42,937 nucleotides of DNA from a virus, in the IMG/VR virus record IMGVR_UViG_3300045110_000090, positions 1 through 42,937 of that record, one strand, 5' to 3'. The notes under the pieces are model-generated. The model did not search any database, was not told where the DNA came from, and saw only the letters and a list, made by a program, of their open reading frames with translations. Position 1 is the stretch's first letter. Each line of letters starts with the position of its first letter. A program made the position numbers and the translations under genes. Below, in pieces: positions 15,380 through 25,100 of this stretch.

Positions 15380-16438
15380 ATGACGGACTATCTATCAAGA
15401 GACGTTAAACTCGGGCTCAGTCTGTTACCGGAGACGACGTATAATACGAATTATTCGACGGCTCCGGACTACGAGCCCGTCGTTACCAAAACCGCGTTTT
15501 ACGTTCTCCCGCAAATGGAGAAAACGGACGACGCCGGCCGGATCGGCAACGGGACCGAATTCGCGACTTATATCTGTAATTCTTACTGGTCGCATCCGGC
15601 CGTCAATATCAATGACGACGTCAACGTCGATACGGCCGGCCGGCTACTATTGCGGGCGCTCGGCGGACCGGTTCTCGATACGGCGGCGGGGACGGGGACC
15701 AGGCATTCCGCGGCCATGTTGCCAGTCGCCGCGGGGCGCCAGTTACCGAGCTCGGATTTTCTCTCGACGCTTGGCGGCGCCGACTTCATTCTCGCGGGTA
15801 TGTGCGTCGAGCGTTACCGACTGAGCCAGAGTCGGGCCGACGTCCCGCAGTATTCATGCGATCTTATCGGCTCCGGAAAACACGTCCGGCCGTCCGGTCT
15901 TACTCTGACCGGCGCCGCTTTGACGATCCAATGTCTGACCGGTAACGACGTCGTCCTCGCATGGACGGACTCGGGCGGGCGTAAGACGATAACGGCCGCG
16001 GGATGTCGCGTCCGGTCATGGTTTGTCGAGATAGTAAACAACCTCAAACAGAACGACCGATGCGCCGGCGATCCGCAACTCGCCGAGGGTGCATGCGCTC
16101 CGGCCGGATACGTCCGGAAACTGCTCCGCGGCTCGAGGGCCGTAACAGCTCAGATCGTTATCACGCTCGACTCAACCATTCCCGAGTGGATACAGATGGC
16201 GTGTAACGAGATACTGACAGATCTTACGTTTACGGTTAACGGGCCGCTTATCGGAGCGGGACCGACGAAAAACTCGCTCGAGGTCGTCATTCCCAAGTCG
16301 ACGATCCGCGCGACGACCTCCGGCGACGACTCGGACGACGCGGTTATCGCGCTCGACTTTGTCGCCATGTACGATCCGACGACCGGCGGAGCGGCGACCG
16401 GCTCATGTACTAATTCAGTCGCAACGGGATTTAAATAA
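15380..16438 (+). CDS. Major tail (tube) protein
   Basis: The product has 352 residues, larger than minimal tube proteins but within range. It opens with the polar segment LSRDVKLGLSLLPETTYNT that is common in tube proteins, then alternating strands. The C terminus has VIALDFVAMYDPTTGG, resembling the terminal strand of the tube fold. It has five or more cysteines, including CAGDPQLAEGACAPAGY (about 231-247). GGGAGG precedes the ATG at 15380. Its place before chaperone and tape measure genes makes the role likely. The extra mass may be an inserted surface domain. Confidence 0.8.
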   Translation: MTDYLSRDVKLGLSLLPETTYNTNYSTAPDYEPVVTKTAFYVLPQMEKTDDAGRIGNGTEFATYICNSYWSHPAVNINDDVNVDTAGRLLLRALGGPVLDTAAGTGTRHSAAMLPVAAGRQLPSSDFLSTLGGADFILAGMCVERYRLSQSRADVPQYSCDLIGSGKHVRPSGLTLTGAALTIQCLTGNDVVLAWTDSGGRKTITAAGCRVRSWFVEIVNNLKQNDRCAGDPQLAEGACAPAGYVRKLLRGSRAVTAQIVITLDSTIPEWIQMACNEILTDLTFTVNGPLIGAGPTKNSLEVVIPKSTIRATTSGDDSDDAVIALDFVAMYDPTTGGAATGSCTNSVATGFK

Positions 16439-16450
16439 CGGGAGGCTACG

Positions 16451-16912
16451 ATGCCAGATCAACGCACTATGCAGGCTCCGCCGGCGCCGTCTCAACATGT
16501 TCTGACGCCGCGTCCGGATCCGACGCCGGACTCATGGTATATAACCAGGCGCGACGCGATTATCGAAGGCGATCCAGGGGTATTGCCGTCGGGTGATACA
16601 TGCGCCGAGCAACGGACCGAATACGCCGATATCGCGGTCGCCGAGTCGACTCCGCCGGCCGCGACGCTTGCGTCGATCGCGCCGGCAACGGGGACCGTCG
16701 GTCAGGCGGACTTTACGCTCCAGGCGATCGGGACCGACTTCGCAAGCGGCGACCAGATCGTAATAAACTCCGTCCCGTCCGTAACGACGTTTGTCTCGGC
16801 GACTGAGCTCTCGACTCCGATCGTCGGATCGACGCTTATCGCCGGATCGTTTCCGGTTCTCGTCCGTCGCGGATCGGTCGATACGACGCCGGTCAACTTT
16901 ACGGTTACATAA
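16451..16912 (+). CDS. Tail decoration protein: shared peptide module plus Ig-like domain
   Basis: The product has 153 residues. After a Pro-rich start, residues about 27-52 carry the module YxxRRDAxIxGDxGVLPxGxTxAxxRxE, which recurs in the protein at 17085. Residues about 70-153 look like an IPT/TIG Ig fold (LASIAPATGTVGQADFTLQA, then PVNFTVT). The last residues (NFTVT) match those of the capsid-side Ig protein at 8742. It follows the tube gene as that one follows the capsid gene. It probably displays an Ig domain along the tail tube; this is inference. Confidence 0.7.
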   Translation: MPDQRTMQAPPAPSQHVLTPRPDPTPDSWYITRRDAIIEGDPGVLPSGDTCAEQRTEYADIAVAESTPPAATLASIAPATGTVGQADFTLQAIGTDFASGDQIVINSVPSVTTFVSATELSTPIVGSTLIAGSFPVLVRRGSVDTTPVNFTVT

Positions 16913-16921
16913 GGGGCGACT

Positions 16922-17101
16922 ATGTCCGAGACGGAGCCCGCGACAATGATCGCGCTTTTTACTGATTTTCTGGCCGCGTTCGGCCAGGCTACGCCGGCGG
17001 AGCGGCGGGCGTTTCTGGATTTCATCGGACCTCAGTCGCGGGCGGACCTGCTCGCTCTGGCCGACGCGATCCGCGAGAAAACAAATGACTCAGGACGATG
17101 A
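16922..17101 (+). CDS. Small hypothetical protein, 59 residues
   Basis: An ATG at 16922 with an upstream GGGGCGA site opens a frame ending at TGA 17099-17101. The product is helical and acidic at its start (MSETEPATMIALFTDFLAAFG), then PAERRAFLDFIGPQSRADLLALADAI. It overlaps the next gene by 17 bases. No family is recognised. Position between the tube and chaperone genes fits an unidentified tail accessory protein. Confidence 0.5.
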   Translation: MSETEPATMIALFTDFLAAFGQATPAERRAFLDFIGPQSRADLLALADAIREKTNDSGR

Positions 17102-17339
17102 TTATTACGTCCGCCGGCGCGACGCTTTAATCCAGGGCGACGCCGGCGTTTTGCCGGACGGACGGACCGCGGCCGCGGCTCGCGCCGAGCTCGAGCTCGA
17201 GGCTCAACGCGACGCGCGGATACGGCGAGCAAGATCATATCAACGAGGGTTAGATGGCCGAGAACACACTCCAAACCAATGGGTCGGATCAAGACTTTTC
17301 CCGCACATGCGAAAACGGATCGGATGTTGCGGTCAGTAG
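17085..17339 (+). CDS. Protein carrying the tail peptide module without an Ig domain
   Basis: The product has up to 84 residues. Residues about 7-35 match the module of the 16451 protein (YYVRRRDALIQGDAGVLPDG, then AARAELE). No Ig domain follows; instead there is a short basic helix. The last about 28 residues overlap the chaperone gene by 86 bases in another frame and look less protein-like. The module match supports the N-terminal half; the true end is uncertain. Confidence 0.5.
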   Translation: MTQDDDYYVRRRDALIQGDAGVLPDGRTAAAARAELELEAQRDARIRRARSYQRGLDGREHTPNQWVGSRLFPHMRKRIGCCGQ

Positions 17340-18081
17340 TGAGCTTGCGGTCGACTACGCTTTCGACGCTCGCGAGTTTGAGATAGCGATCGAGGTCCGG
17401 CGGGGCGAGACGACTTATCATTTCGCGCATAGATTACGCCGGCCGACGCTCGAGGAACTGCTCGAGCGGGATCGCGCTATTACATACGAGGTCGTTGAGG
17501 TCGACTCGCGCCAGGACGTAATACACTTCGACGTCGAAGCGGCCAATGCTCGGCTATGGGATAAGATCGCCGTTTTTGTCCAGGGTTACGACTTCGGGGA
17601 CGGCGGGACGGCCGAGGACTGGCGCATGGTTTCGGATCGGGATCGCGAGCGAATGCTCGGGACGCATAAGTCACGCGTCATACTCGGGCTATATCAGGAC
17701 GAGACGGAGCCGGTCGAGGACGACGGATTTTCGCTCGAGACGATCCGCATACGTCAGACGTTCGGAACGGTCGCGCGGTCCGAGGTTGTTCATACGCTCC
17801 GGCTCCCGACGGAGGCCGAGCGGATTAAATTCAAGGCTCGCTCGACTCAGACTCAGTTTATCCGCGGAGCCCGCAAACGCCATGAGACGATCCGCTCCGA
17901 TCTGAAAAGTTTTATCGGGTTTTACGATCTGTTACTCGTCGATATCCAGGGCGGGACGGTCGACGGCTTGCCTTTCGCGACCGCTCGTCGCGGACCGTTT
18001 CTCGCGGCCATCGATCCCATGTGGAAACGCTCGGTCGTCCAGTCGCTCGTTAACTCGCTCGAGGCGAACCTGCGGGACTGA
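17254..18081 (+). CDS. Tail assembly chaperone, zero-frame product (gpG-like)
   Basis: The product has 275 residues and occupies the slot between tail tube and tape measure, where siphoviruses encode the chaperones that coat the tape measure during tube assembly. The N-terminal half is beta-like (EFEIAIEVRRGETTYHFAHRLRRPTLEE) and the C-terminal half helical, with FIRGARKRHETIRSDLKSF and SVVQSLVNSLEANL. Its stop lies inside another open frame that has no start codon of its own, as expected for a lambda G/GT-type frameshift. A GAGGG site precedes the ATG at 17254. The first about 28 residues overlap the 17085 gene. Confidence 0.7.
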   Translation: MAENTLQTNGSDQDFSRTCENGSDVAVSSELAVDYAFDAREFEIAIEVRRGETTYHFAHRLRRPTLEELLERDRAITYEVVEVDSRQDVIHFDVEAANARLWDKIAVFVQGYDFGDGGTAEDWRMVSDRDRERMLGTHKSRVILGLYQDETEPVEDDGFSLETIRIRQTFGTVARSEVVHTLRLPTEAERIKFKARSTQTQFIRGARKRHETIRSDLKSFIGFYDLLLVDIQGGTVDGLPFATARRGPFLAAIDPMWKRSVVQSLVNSLEANLRD

Positions 18082-18479
18082 CCGAGGCTCTGGTCGCATG
18101 GTTCGGCGGGCAACTCGAGCTCGATCATGATAACGCCGGCGCCAGGTGTCCAGGCGAGGAACGATGCGAGATAACCGGACCGCTCCGAAACCGCGGCTCG
18201 CGTTCGATCGAGGATACATGCCGCGGATGCAACCTCCGCCATACCAAACCAGGGAGTCAACCTCCGGAACTGCTCGCCGCGATATCGCAGACGCTCGAGC
18301 TCGACGAGGTCCGCGGGCTCGGGGCTCACTTCACATGGCCGGACGGACTAACGTCGATCGAATGGGCGGGACTTCGGGCGCTCGAGCGGGCTCGGAAGGA
18401 CTTCGAGCGTAAACAGGCGCAACGTCAACGGCGCGAGGCCGAACAGTCGCGGGTCGCTAATCTCGTCAGACATCACTAA
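18054..18479 (+). CDS. Tail assembly chaperone, -1 frame extension (gpGT-like)
   Basis: This frame is open from 18054 (after TAA at 18051-18053) to TAA at 18477-18479 and contains no ATG, GTG or TTG before deep inside it. It is -1 relative to the 17254 gene, so expression needs a shift between 18054 and 18081. The roughly 134-residue extension begins GLTEALVAWFGGQLELDH, has four cysteines in a C-x5-C ... C-x2-C arrangement (RCPGEERCE, DTCRGCN) suggesting metal binding, and ends in a charged helix. Usual heptamer slip sites are not obvious. The tape measure ATG follows immediately at 18480. Confidence 0.6.
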   Translation, partial: LARGEPAGLTEALVAWFGGQLELDHDNAGARCPGEERCEITGPLRNRGSRSIEDTCRGCNLRHTKPGSQPPELLAAISQTLELDEVRGLGAHFTWPDGLTSIEWAGLRALERARKDFERKQAQRQRREAEQSRVANLVRHH

Positions 18480-21400
18480 ATGGCCGATGCGATAAAAATA
18501 CAGGTCGTTCTCGATACGGGCGACGTCCAGGGCCAGACGGAAAAGATAAAAAAGGGGCTCGAGGGCGCCGTCGATAACGCGACCGCGGCCGGCAAAGCGG
18601 CCGGCAAGGGATACGGCGAAGGGTTCAATAACGGCTCGAGCTCGGCGCTCCAGGCCGGCGCCCAGTCGGCGAAAAAGAAAACAAACGAGCTCGGGAAAGA
18701 CCTCGCCGCTCAGGCCAATGAAGCGGGGAAGGCGTTCGGACAAAACCTCGGCGGCGCGATCCACGCCGCGTTCGAGCTCAACTTTAACGAGGTCATAAAG
18801 AAACTCGGCGAAGTTAAAGAGGCCGGCGCCAGGATCGGCGAGATACTCGCGGGCGGCGGCGGCGAAGGACTAAAGACCGCGGCCGCGGGACTGGAGGCGA
18901 CCGGCGAAGCGGCCGCGGGCGCGTCGACCGCGCTCGTCGCGTTTGCGGCAACCGTCGCCGTCGTCGTCGCCGCTCTGGCCGCGGCCGGCGCCGCGTTTCT
19001 CGGGCTCGGTCATATTCTCGCCGAGCATATCATCGCGCTCGACCGGCTATCGCGGACGACCGACGTCTCGGTCCAGGATATCGCGACATGGCAGGCCGCA
19101 TTCCGCGACGCCGGCGGCGAGGCGAACAACTTCGAGTCGTCGCTCCTGCACCTCCAAAACGTCAGCGAGCAGGCTCGTCAGGGAAACCAGAAATTCGCCG
19201 AGACGCTCTTAAAGAACGGGATCATATCGAAGGACGCGACCGAACAATGGAATCAGGCGGTTAACGCCGTCGGTCGACTGACCGACCAGACCGCCAGGGT
19301 CCGGCTCGCGACTGAACTATTTGGCCGCGAAAACGCAAAAATGATTCTCTCGATGAAAGGGCTCGAAAAGGGCGCCGAGGGGATTAACGAGGAGTTTAAA
19401 AGTTACGGCGAGAACATAACGCCGGCCGCGATCGAAGCAACGCGCCGGCTCGAGGACTCCGAGCAGAAACTCGCGAAAGCATGGGACAACTTTAAAACCA
19501 GTATCGGGACGCCGGCGATCGACGCGCTCGACTTTCTCGTCGAGCATTTGGTTAAGGCGTCGGACGCTTTCGACGACTTCGACCGGAAAATGACGGAGGC
19601 CGGCAAGCGGCGAGGCGGATCGGCGCTCGACGCGTTTTTGCATCGTAACGACGTCGTCCCGTTGCCGGAGTCGCGGGAGCCACAAATACTACCGCCAGGC
19701 GTCGGGGCCGAGGGTCCGGTCGTCTCGGATGAAGATTTGCGGCGCGTCCGCGAACAACAGGAGGCCAGGGATAAAGCGGAGCTCGACGCGGTTATCAAGG
19801 GCGTGAAAGAGAAACTCTCCGCGAAACGACAACTCGCCGCGGCCGAGCGGGCGCTCGAGCTATCGAATACCGAGCAGCTCGTCCGCCAGACGAAGGACGC
19901 AAACGACCGCCAGATCGCCGACCTCGAGTCGTCGCATAAACTCGGACTGCTCGATTACAAAGATTATTACGACAAACGTCTGACATTGACGCGCCAGTCG
20001 ATCCAGGCGGAAATAGATCTGACGTTTAAACAGATCGACTCAGCTAACGCGGCGCTTCGCGATCTTAACGCCGAGCTCGGCGACCTCCAGGCGAAGCGGG
20101 CGCAACAACTCGCCGCGAAGGATACGGCCGGCGCCGCGGCGACCGACGCCGAGATACTCGCCGTCCGGCTAAATCTGCTCAAGGTGAGCGGCGACCTCGC
20201 GAAAGCATACGCCGACCTCGCGATCAAAACGCGCGAGTTTCGAGCCGCGGACGCGGAGACGGATAAAGCGGTCGGACATTCGAATACGGTTCTCGGCGAG
20301 CAGGTCGAACTGCTCAATAACTACCGGACCGCGTCGGACGAGGTTAAAGAGTCGATTAAAGAGCGGGCCGCGGCGGTTCGCGCGGATCCGATATTCCAGG
20401 AGTCCGAGCGGCTCAAACAGTCGATCGAGACGCTCCAGAAGTTTATCAATCAGCCGGACGCGAATATCGCCGCGCGTCAGTCGGAGGCGTCGCTCCAGGC
20501 CATCGCCGAGGTCGTCGACTCGGATCACAAAGCGACGCTCGAGATAATCAAGGATCGCGTTTTGATAGCGGACGCGACGATATATCACTCGACCAGGGCT
20601 CAGGCGATACTGCTCGACCATCTGGCGCAACAGAAATCAGTTACACAGTCGGTCGGCGACGCCATGATATCCGTTTACGAGGGGGTCGCCGGCGCGATCG
20701 ACCAGGGGATCGGGAAACTGACCGCCAAACTCGGAATATTCGGAGACGCGGTCCGCGAGGTTTTAAGCGGGATAACGCGCTCCGTTCTGACGCTATTCAC
20801 GACGACGCTAATGGGCGGGCGGGGCGGCGGTCCAGGCGGCGGCGGGACGGTCGGCGGTCTGCTCGGCGGCGGAGCGGGCGGCGGCGGCGGGATACTCGGG
20901 GCGCTATTTCCGGCGAGCGGGGCCGCGGCCGGCGCCGGCGGGATCGGCGGGCTGCTCCAGGGCGCGACGGCGCCGCAATTTATCAACCTGTCCGCGGCCG
21001 GCGGAGGTGTCCAGTCGGCGCAGCTCGGCGCGACGATCGAGTCGGTACTCGCCGGAGGGTTTCCAGGCGCTTCGACCGTCGGCGGGATACAGGCGCCGAC
21101 GGCGTTATCGGTCGCCGGCGTCGGGATCGCCGGCGGTCTGACGGGGATCGCGCGGGGGTTTTTCGGTCCAGGCGCCATAGCTAAGGGATTACCAGGCGCC
21201 GGCGGACTTTCTAATTTTCTCGCCGGTATCGGCGGCGCCGGCGGGCTCGCGCTCGCGGGGCTCGGCGTTTCGCTCGGCTCGGGACTCGGCGGAACGTCGA
21301 AAACGGGCGGCGTGCTAGGCGCGATCGGCGGGGGGATACTAGGCATAGGGGCGGGGATCGCGGGGACCGCCTTCGGGCTCGGAGCCACGTTAGCGGTCGC

Positions 21401-22109
21401 TCTGGCGCCGCTACTCGGAGCGGCGTTAATCGCGGCGCCCTTCATAATCGCGGCCATCCTGCTCGGACGGGCCGCGCAACGGAAAAAAGACGAGGCGTTA
21501 GCGGATTCTTACTGGAAAGGCGCCGCGGACCAGATCGTCGAGTTAACGCGGGGCGTCCAGTCGGACCGGATCGACGGTCAGGACGCACTACAACAGGCGC
21601 TCGCGCTCAGGGCTCAGGCGGTCGCGCAGATCGGGACGATCAAAACGGCGAGCGTTCGCGAGTCCAGACTGGCGCATCAGATACCGGACCTCGATCGGGT
21701 GTATATCGAGCCGCTCAAAAAAGCGGTCGAGGCTCAGGCTCGCCGGCGGGCTACGGGTCAGTCGATCATTCCGGAGTTTGCGACCGGCGGATATGTTTCG
21801 GGCGTCGATCGCGGATACGACTCCGTTCTCGCTCGTTTGCGGCCAGGCGAGGCCGTTTTGACGCGCGAGCAACAGGCCAGGCTCGGGGGCGAGGGCGCAC
21901 TACGCATGGCCGGCGTCCCAGGCTTCGCCGAGGGCGGCGTCGTCTCTCAGACTTCGGTCAACTCACAGATGGTTATCTATCTCGACGTCGAGCTCGGAGT
22001 CTCACCAAACGCCGCGGGCGATCTGGTCGTAACCGGAGCGACGACTCCGCAGGGGCGCCAGGTCGTCGTCCGGACTGTGAAGTCGGCGCAGAAAAACCGC
22101 GAGTTATAA
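18480..22109 (+). CDS. Tail tape measure protein
   Basis: The product has 1209 residues. Residues about 1-145 are Ala/Lys/Gly-rich and helical. A hydrophobic stretch lies near 145-190 (VAVVVAALAAAGAAFLGLG), followed by long coiled coil (about 200-680), with LDRLSRTTDVSVQDIATWQAAF typical of tape measures. A Gly-rich region (about 780-960) and a second hydrophobic stretch follow (about 969-995, LLGAALIAAPFIIAAILLG). The C terminus has ATGGYVSGVDRGYDSVLARL and EAVLTREQQ, a common tape measure ending. It sets tail length and may form a channel in the host membrane. At about 1.5 angstrom per residue it predicts a tail near 180 nm. No lytic domain is visible. Confidence 0.93.
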   Translation: MADAIKIQVVLDTGDVQGQTEKIKKGLEGAVDNATAAGKAAGKGYGEGFNNGSSSALQAGAQSAKKKTNELGKDLAAQANEAGKAFGQNLGGAIHAAFELNFNEVIKKLGEVKEAGARIGEILAGGGGEGLKTAAAGLEATGEAAAGASTALVAFAATVAVVVAALAAAGAAFLGLGHILAEHIIALDRLSRTTDVSVQDIATWQAAFRDAGGEANNFESSLLHLQNVSEQARQGNQKFAETLLKNGIISKDATEQWNQAVNAVGRLTDQTARVRLATELFGRENAKMILSMKGLEKGAEGINEEFKSYGENITPAAIEATRRLEDSEQKLAKAWDNFKTSIGTPAIDALDFLVEHLVKASDAFDDFDRKMTEAGKRRGGSALDAFLHRNDVVPLPESREPQILPPGVGAEGPVVSDEDLRRVREQQEARDKAELDAVIKGVKEKLSAKRQLAAAERALELSNTEQLVRQTKDANDRQIADLESSHKLGLLDYKDYYDKRLTLTRQSIQAEIDLTFKQIDSANAALRDLNAELGDLQAKRAQQLAAKDTAGAAATDAEILAVRLNLLKVSGDLAKAYADLAIKTREFRAADAETDKAVGHSNTVLGEQVELLNNYRTASDEVKESIKERAAAVRADPIFQESERLKQSIETLQKFINQPDANIAARQSEASLQAIAEVVDSDHKATLEIIKDRVLIADATIYHSTRAQAILLDHLAQQKSVTQSVGDAMISVYEGVAGAIDQGIGKLTAKLGIFGDAVREVLSGITRSVLTLFTTTLMGGRGGGPGGGGTVGGLLGGGAGGGGGILGALFPASGAAAGAGGIGGLLQGATAPQFINLSAAGGGVQSAQLGATIESVLAGGFPGASTVGGIQAPTALSVAGVGIAGGLTGIARGFFGPGAIAKGLPGAGGLSNFLAGIGGAGGLALAGLGVSLGSGLGGTSKTGGVLGAIGGGILGIGAGIAGTAFGLGATLAVALAPLLGAALIAAPFIIAAILLGRAAQRKKDEALADSYWKGAADQIVELTRGVQSDRIDGQDALQQALALRAQAVAQIGTIKTASVRESRLAHQIPDLDRVYIEPLKKAVEAQARRRATGQSIIPEFATGGYVSGVDRGYDSVLARLRPGEAVLTREQQARLGGEGALRMAGVPGFAEGGVVSQTSVNSQMVIYLDVELGVSPNAAGDLVVTGATTPQGRQVVVRTVKSAQKNREL

Positions 22110-22112
22110 GGC

Positions 22113-25100
22113 ATGCCGCGTGACTTACCGACTGGTTTAATCGCACTACTCAAAAGCGGGTTCGCCGAAACCCATTCGACGCTCGCGATATCCCTCCTCG
22201 GTCAGGGTCGCTCAGTCAAAAACATTATTTATCTTGCGACCGCGGCCGAGGGCGGCTCGAGCGGTCCGCCGACCGGAGCTCCGGCCGCGTCGGCTATTAC
22301 GATCCCGAATCATGGTTTCGAGACGCCGATCCTCGGGGCGCCAGGTTACGAATACGCGCCGGCGGGCTCGTCATGGACGATGTCGGGATGCGGAATTATC
22401 CAGGGCTCGTTATTTGGCGCGGCTCCGGCTTATGAGGGTATCCAGGGCGCATTCGTATCCCTGACGGGCTACATGTTGCAGACGTTGACGGGGTTTATCG
22501 GCGGGACAAATTACGAGCTCAGATTTCACGCGGCGCAACAGATACCAGGCCAGGTAACACATGACTTTGACGTATATCTCGACGCGACACTCCTCGGACA
22601 TGTCGTCCCGTCCTCGGCCGCGTTTGAACTGATAACGCTCCCGTTTACCGCGGGTCAGTCGAGTTACACGCTCAAATTTCAGGGCGTCAATACGGCGGGC
22701 GCGAGTGTGTCGTCGATAATCGACGACGTCCAGATCGTACCGGCGTCGGGCGGGATATCGCGACCTCCAGGCCGCGGCGTTGCCTACCAGCCGAGACTCC
22801 GCCAGACCGGACCGGTCGCCATGTCGCTTACGCGTTCGGCGGATCGGGTCGACGTCGTCGTCGAAAATATCGACCGGCTCGCCGGTTCTCAATTCGTCGC
22901 GATCCAGGATGAGCTATACGGATCGTTTGCGGAGTTTGGCCGCATCTGGCGCGACCTCCGAAATCCCGCGAACAGTTACCAGATCACACTCTTGACCGGC
23001 CAGGTTATCGCAGCTCGAGCGAGCGAGTCGGAGGTCCAGCTAACGCTCGTCTCGGATATCTACGCGTCGGGCGCGATCGCCGGCCAGATCGTATACGGGC
23101 GCTCATGTCCATGGACGTTCAAAGATCCGGCGACATGTGCGTTTGTCGGACCGGAGGCAACCTGCAACAAGTTACTGGACGATCCAGGCGGATGCTCTGG
23201 CCGCTCAAACGAGCATCATTTCGGCGGTTTCCCGTATATAAAGAGTGTCGACACTATCTCGGATCCCGCGGCGATCCAGAAAAACGTCCAGTATCAAACC
23301 ATCATTCAACCGGCGTCGCTTACGGCCGACGAGCTCGCCGCGGGCGCTCGGGCGACGACGGCGATCATTCAACGTCATAATTTACTGCTCCAGGGTTTCA
23401 CGGTTACGGACGACGCGGTTAACGACGCGACTAAGATCGTCGCCGGCGGAGTCGGCGGAGCGAACTACCAGACGCTCAAGGAAAACGACGGTTATAGCTA
23501 CGTCCGGACGTTGCCACCTCAGCCGACGCTTAATTTTCTGAACGCGTTCAAACTGACGGACGACCCAGGCAACCTTGAGACGGATATCTCGACGTACGGC
23601 GTCCCGACCGGACAACTCAACGTCCGAACGGATTTTAAGGCGAGCGGCTCGATCGACGTCGCGAATGTCGTCTCTTACAACATAAGCGGGATCGTTACGC
23701 TCGACGCCGTTTTGAACCTCCAGCCAGGCATGGGGATACTCGTCGAGGGCGCCGGCGTCGGCGGTGCGGACTTTATCGGGACGATCGGCGCCGTCTCGGC
23801 GGACTGGAAAACTTACGTCCTGACCGCGGGGTTTCCGACCGCTCCGCCTTCGGGAGCTCGAGTCCAGGCCGACGATACGGCGGCGGTCCAGGCATGGATT
23901 ACGGCGCATGGCGATCTGGCCATGCCTCCAGGATACTATCGGCTCACTAGTTCGATTATTGTCCCGACGACGTCCGAGGGGTTCGCGGTCGTTATTCACG
24001 GCTCGGGATGGGACTTGTCGGTTTTCGCGTTCCAGCATCATGGGGACGGTTTCATACCGACGGCGCCGGACTTAAAGATCGACTCGCTCGTTTTCGAGGA
24101 TCTGACGATCGGGACCGGCACCAAGTGGAACGCGTCCGGACTGCTCGACGCCGCGAGCCGCGGATACGGGCTCCGCATGACGGCGCCAGGGTATCTTGGG
24201 ATATACAATAATTTTGTACTCAACCGTTGCCGCGTTATCGGATGGGGCGCTTTCGGCGTCTGGTCCGATAACATGGAAGTCTCATGGATTACGAATTGTA
24301 TATTCCGCGAGAACAGATTCGGCCATGTCGCGTTTGTCGCGCCGGACCAGGCCGAGACGGCCAAGCTACCGAACGCTAACGTTCTCCGCTCGAACGCGTT
24401 CGACCAGGCATACGGCGGAGGCGACTCGGACCGGACCGCGTCCGGCTCAATGACTCAGCCTCCAGCGAGCCCGACGCCGGCTCAGACTGACGCCGCGCGG
24501 GCGATCAGTATCTCGGGCGTCTCGCTTACGGCCGCGGATCGCGGTCGAGCGGTTATCGTCCATGGCGCCGGTACTAATAACTCCAACCTTTACTCTTTTA
24601 TCGACGTCGTTCTGACGGGCTCGACTGCAAAACTCGCGCATGCGGCTCAAACGACCGTCGGGGGCGCAACGGTCGAGATACTCTCGAGCTCGATCGCGTC
24701 GATATATCTCAACCGAGCTCACGATACGATTCTGGACGGCGGGACGATCCAGGGAAACTTTACGACGGCGCTCCCGTCGACGGAGTGTAACGCGATCCGC
24801 GCGGACGAGTGTTTTAACCTCCGGATCGTCGGAGTCCATGAGGAGGACGCCGGCGGAAACGGCGGATCGGCCGTCCGGCTCGCGAACTGTATCGGCGTCA
24901 ATATCGAAAACTGGGGCGGAACGTCGGCCGGTCCAGGCCTGACGAATGCTCATAACGCCGATTTTCAACTTATCAATACGCATGGCGTCTCGGTCCGTAA
25001 CTCGTTTTTCAACGATCGGCCGCAATTCGTTATCGACGACACGTCGTCCGAGGTCCAGATCGACGACTCATGGATCGTCGGCTATAACAACCTCTGGCAG

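Noticed and set aside
20675-21457. 260-residue Pro-rich open frame on the minus strand
   Set aside because: It is the mirror of the Gly/Ala-rich part of the tape measure gene; composition (Pro/Ala/Ser only) shows it is not a real protein.
23382-24041. 219-residue minus-strand open frame within the tail-tip/spike gene
   Set aside because: It lies wholly inside a well-supported gene, has Arg/Asp-rich shadow composition and no ribosome site.
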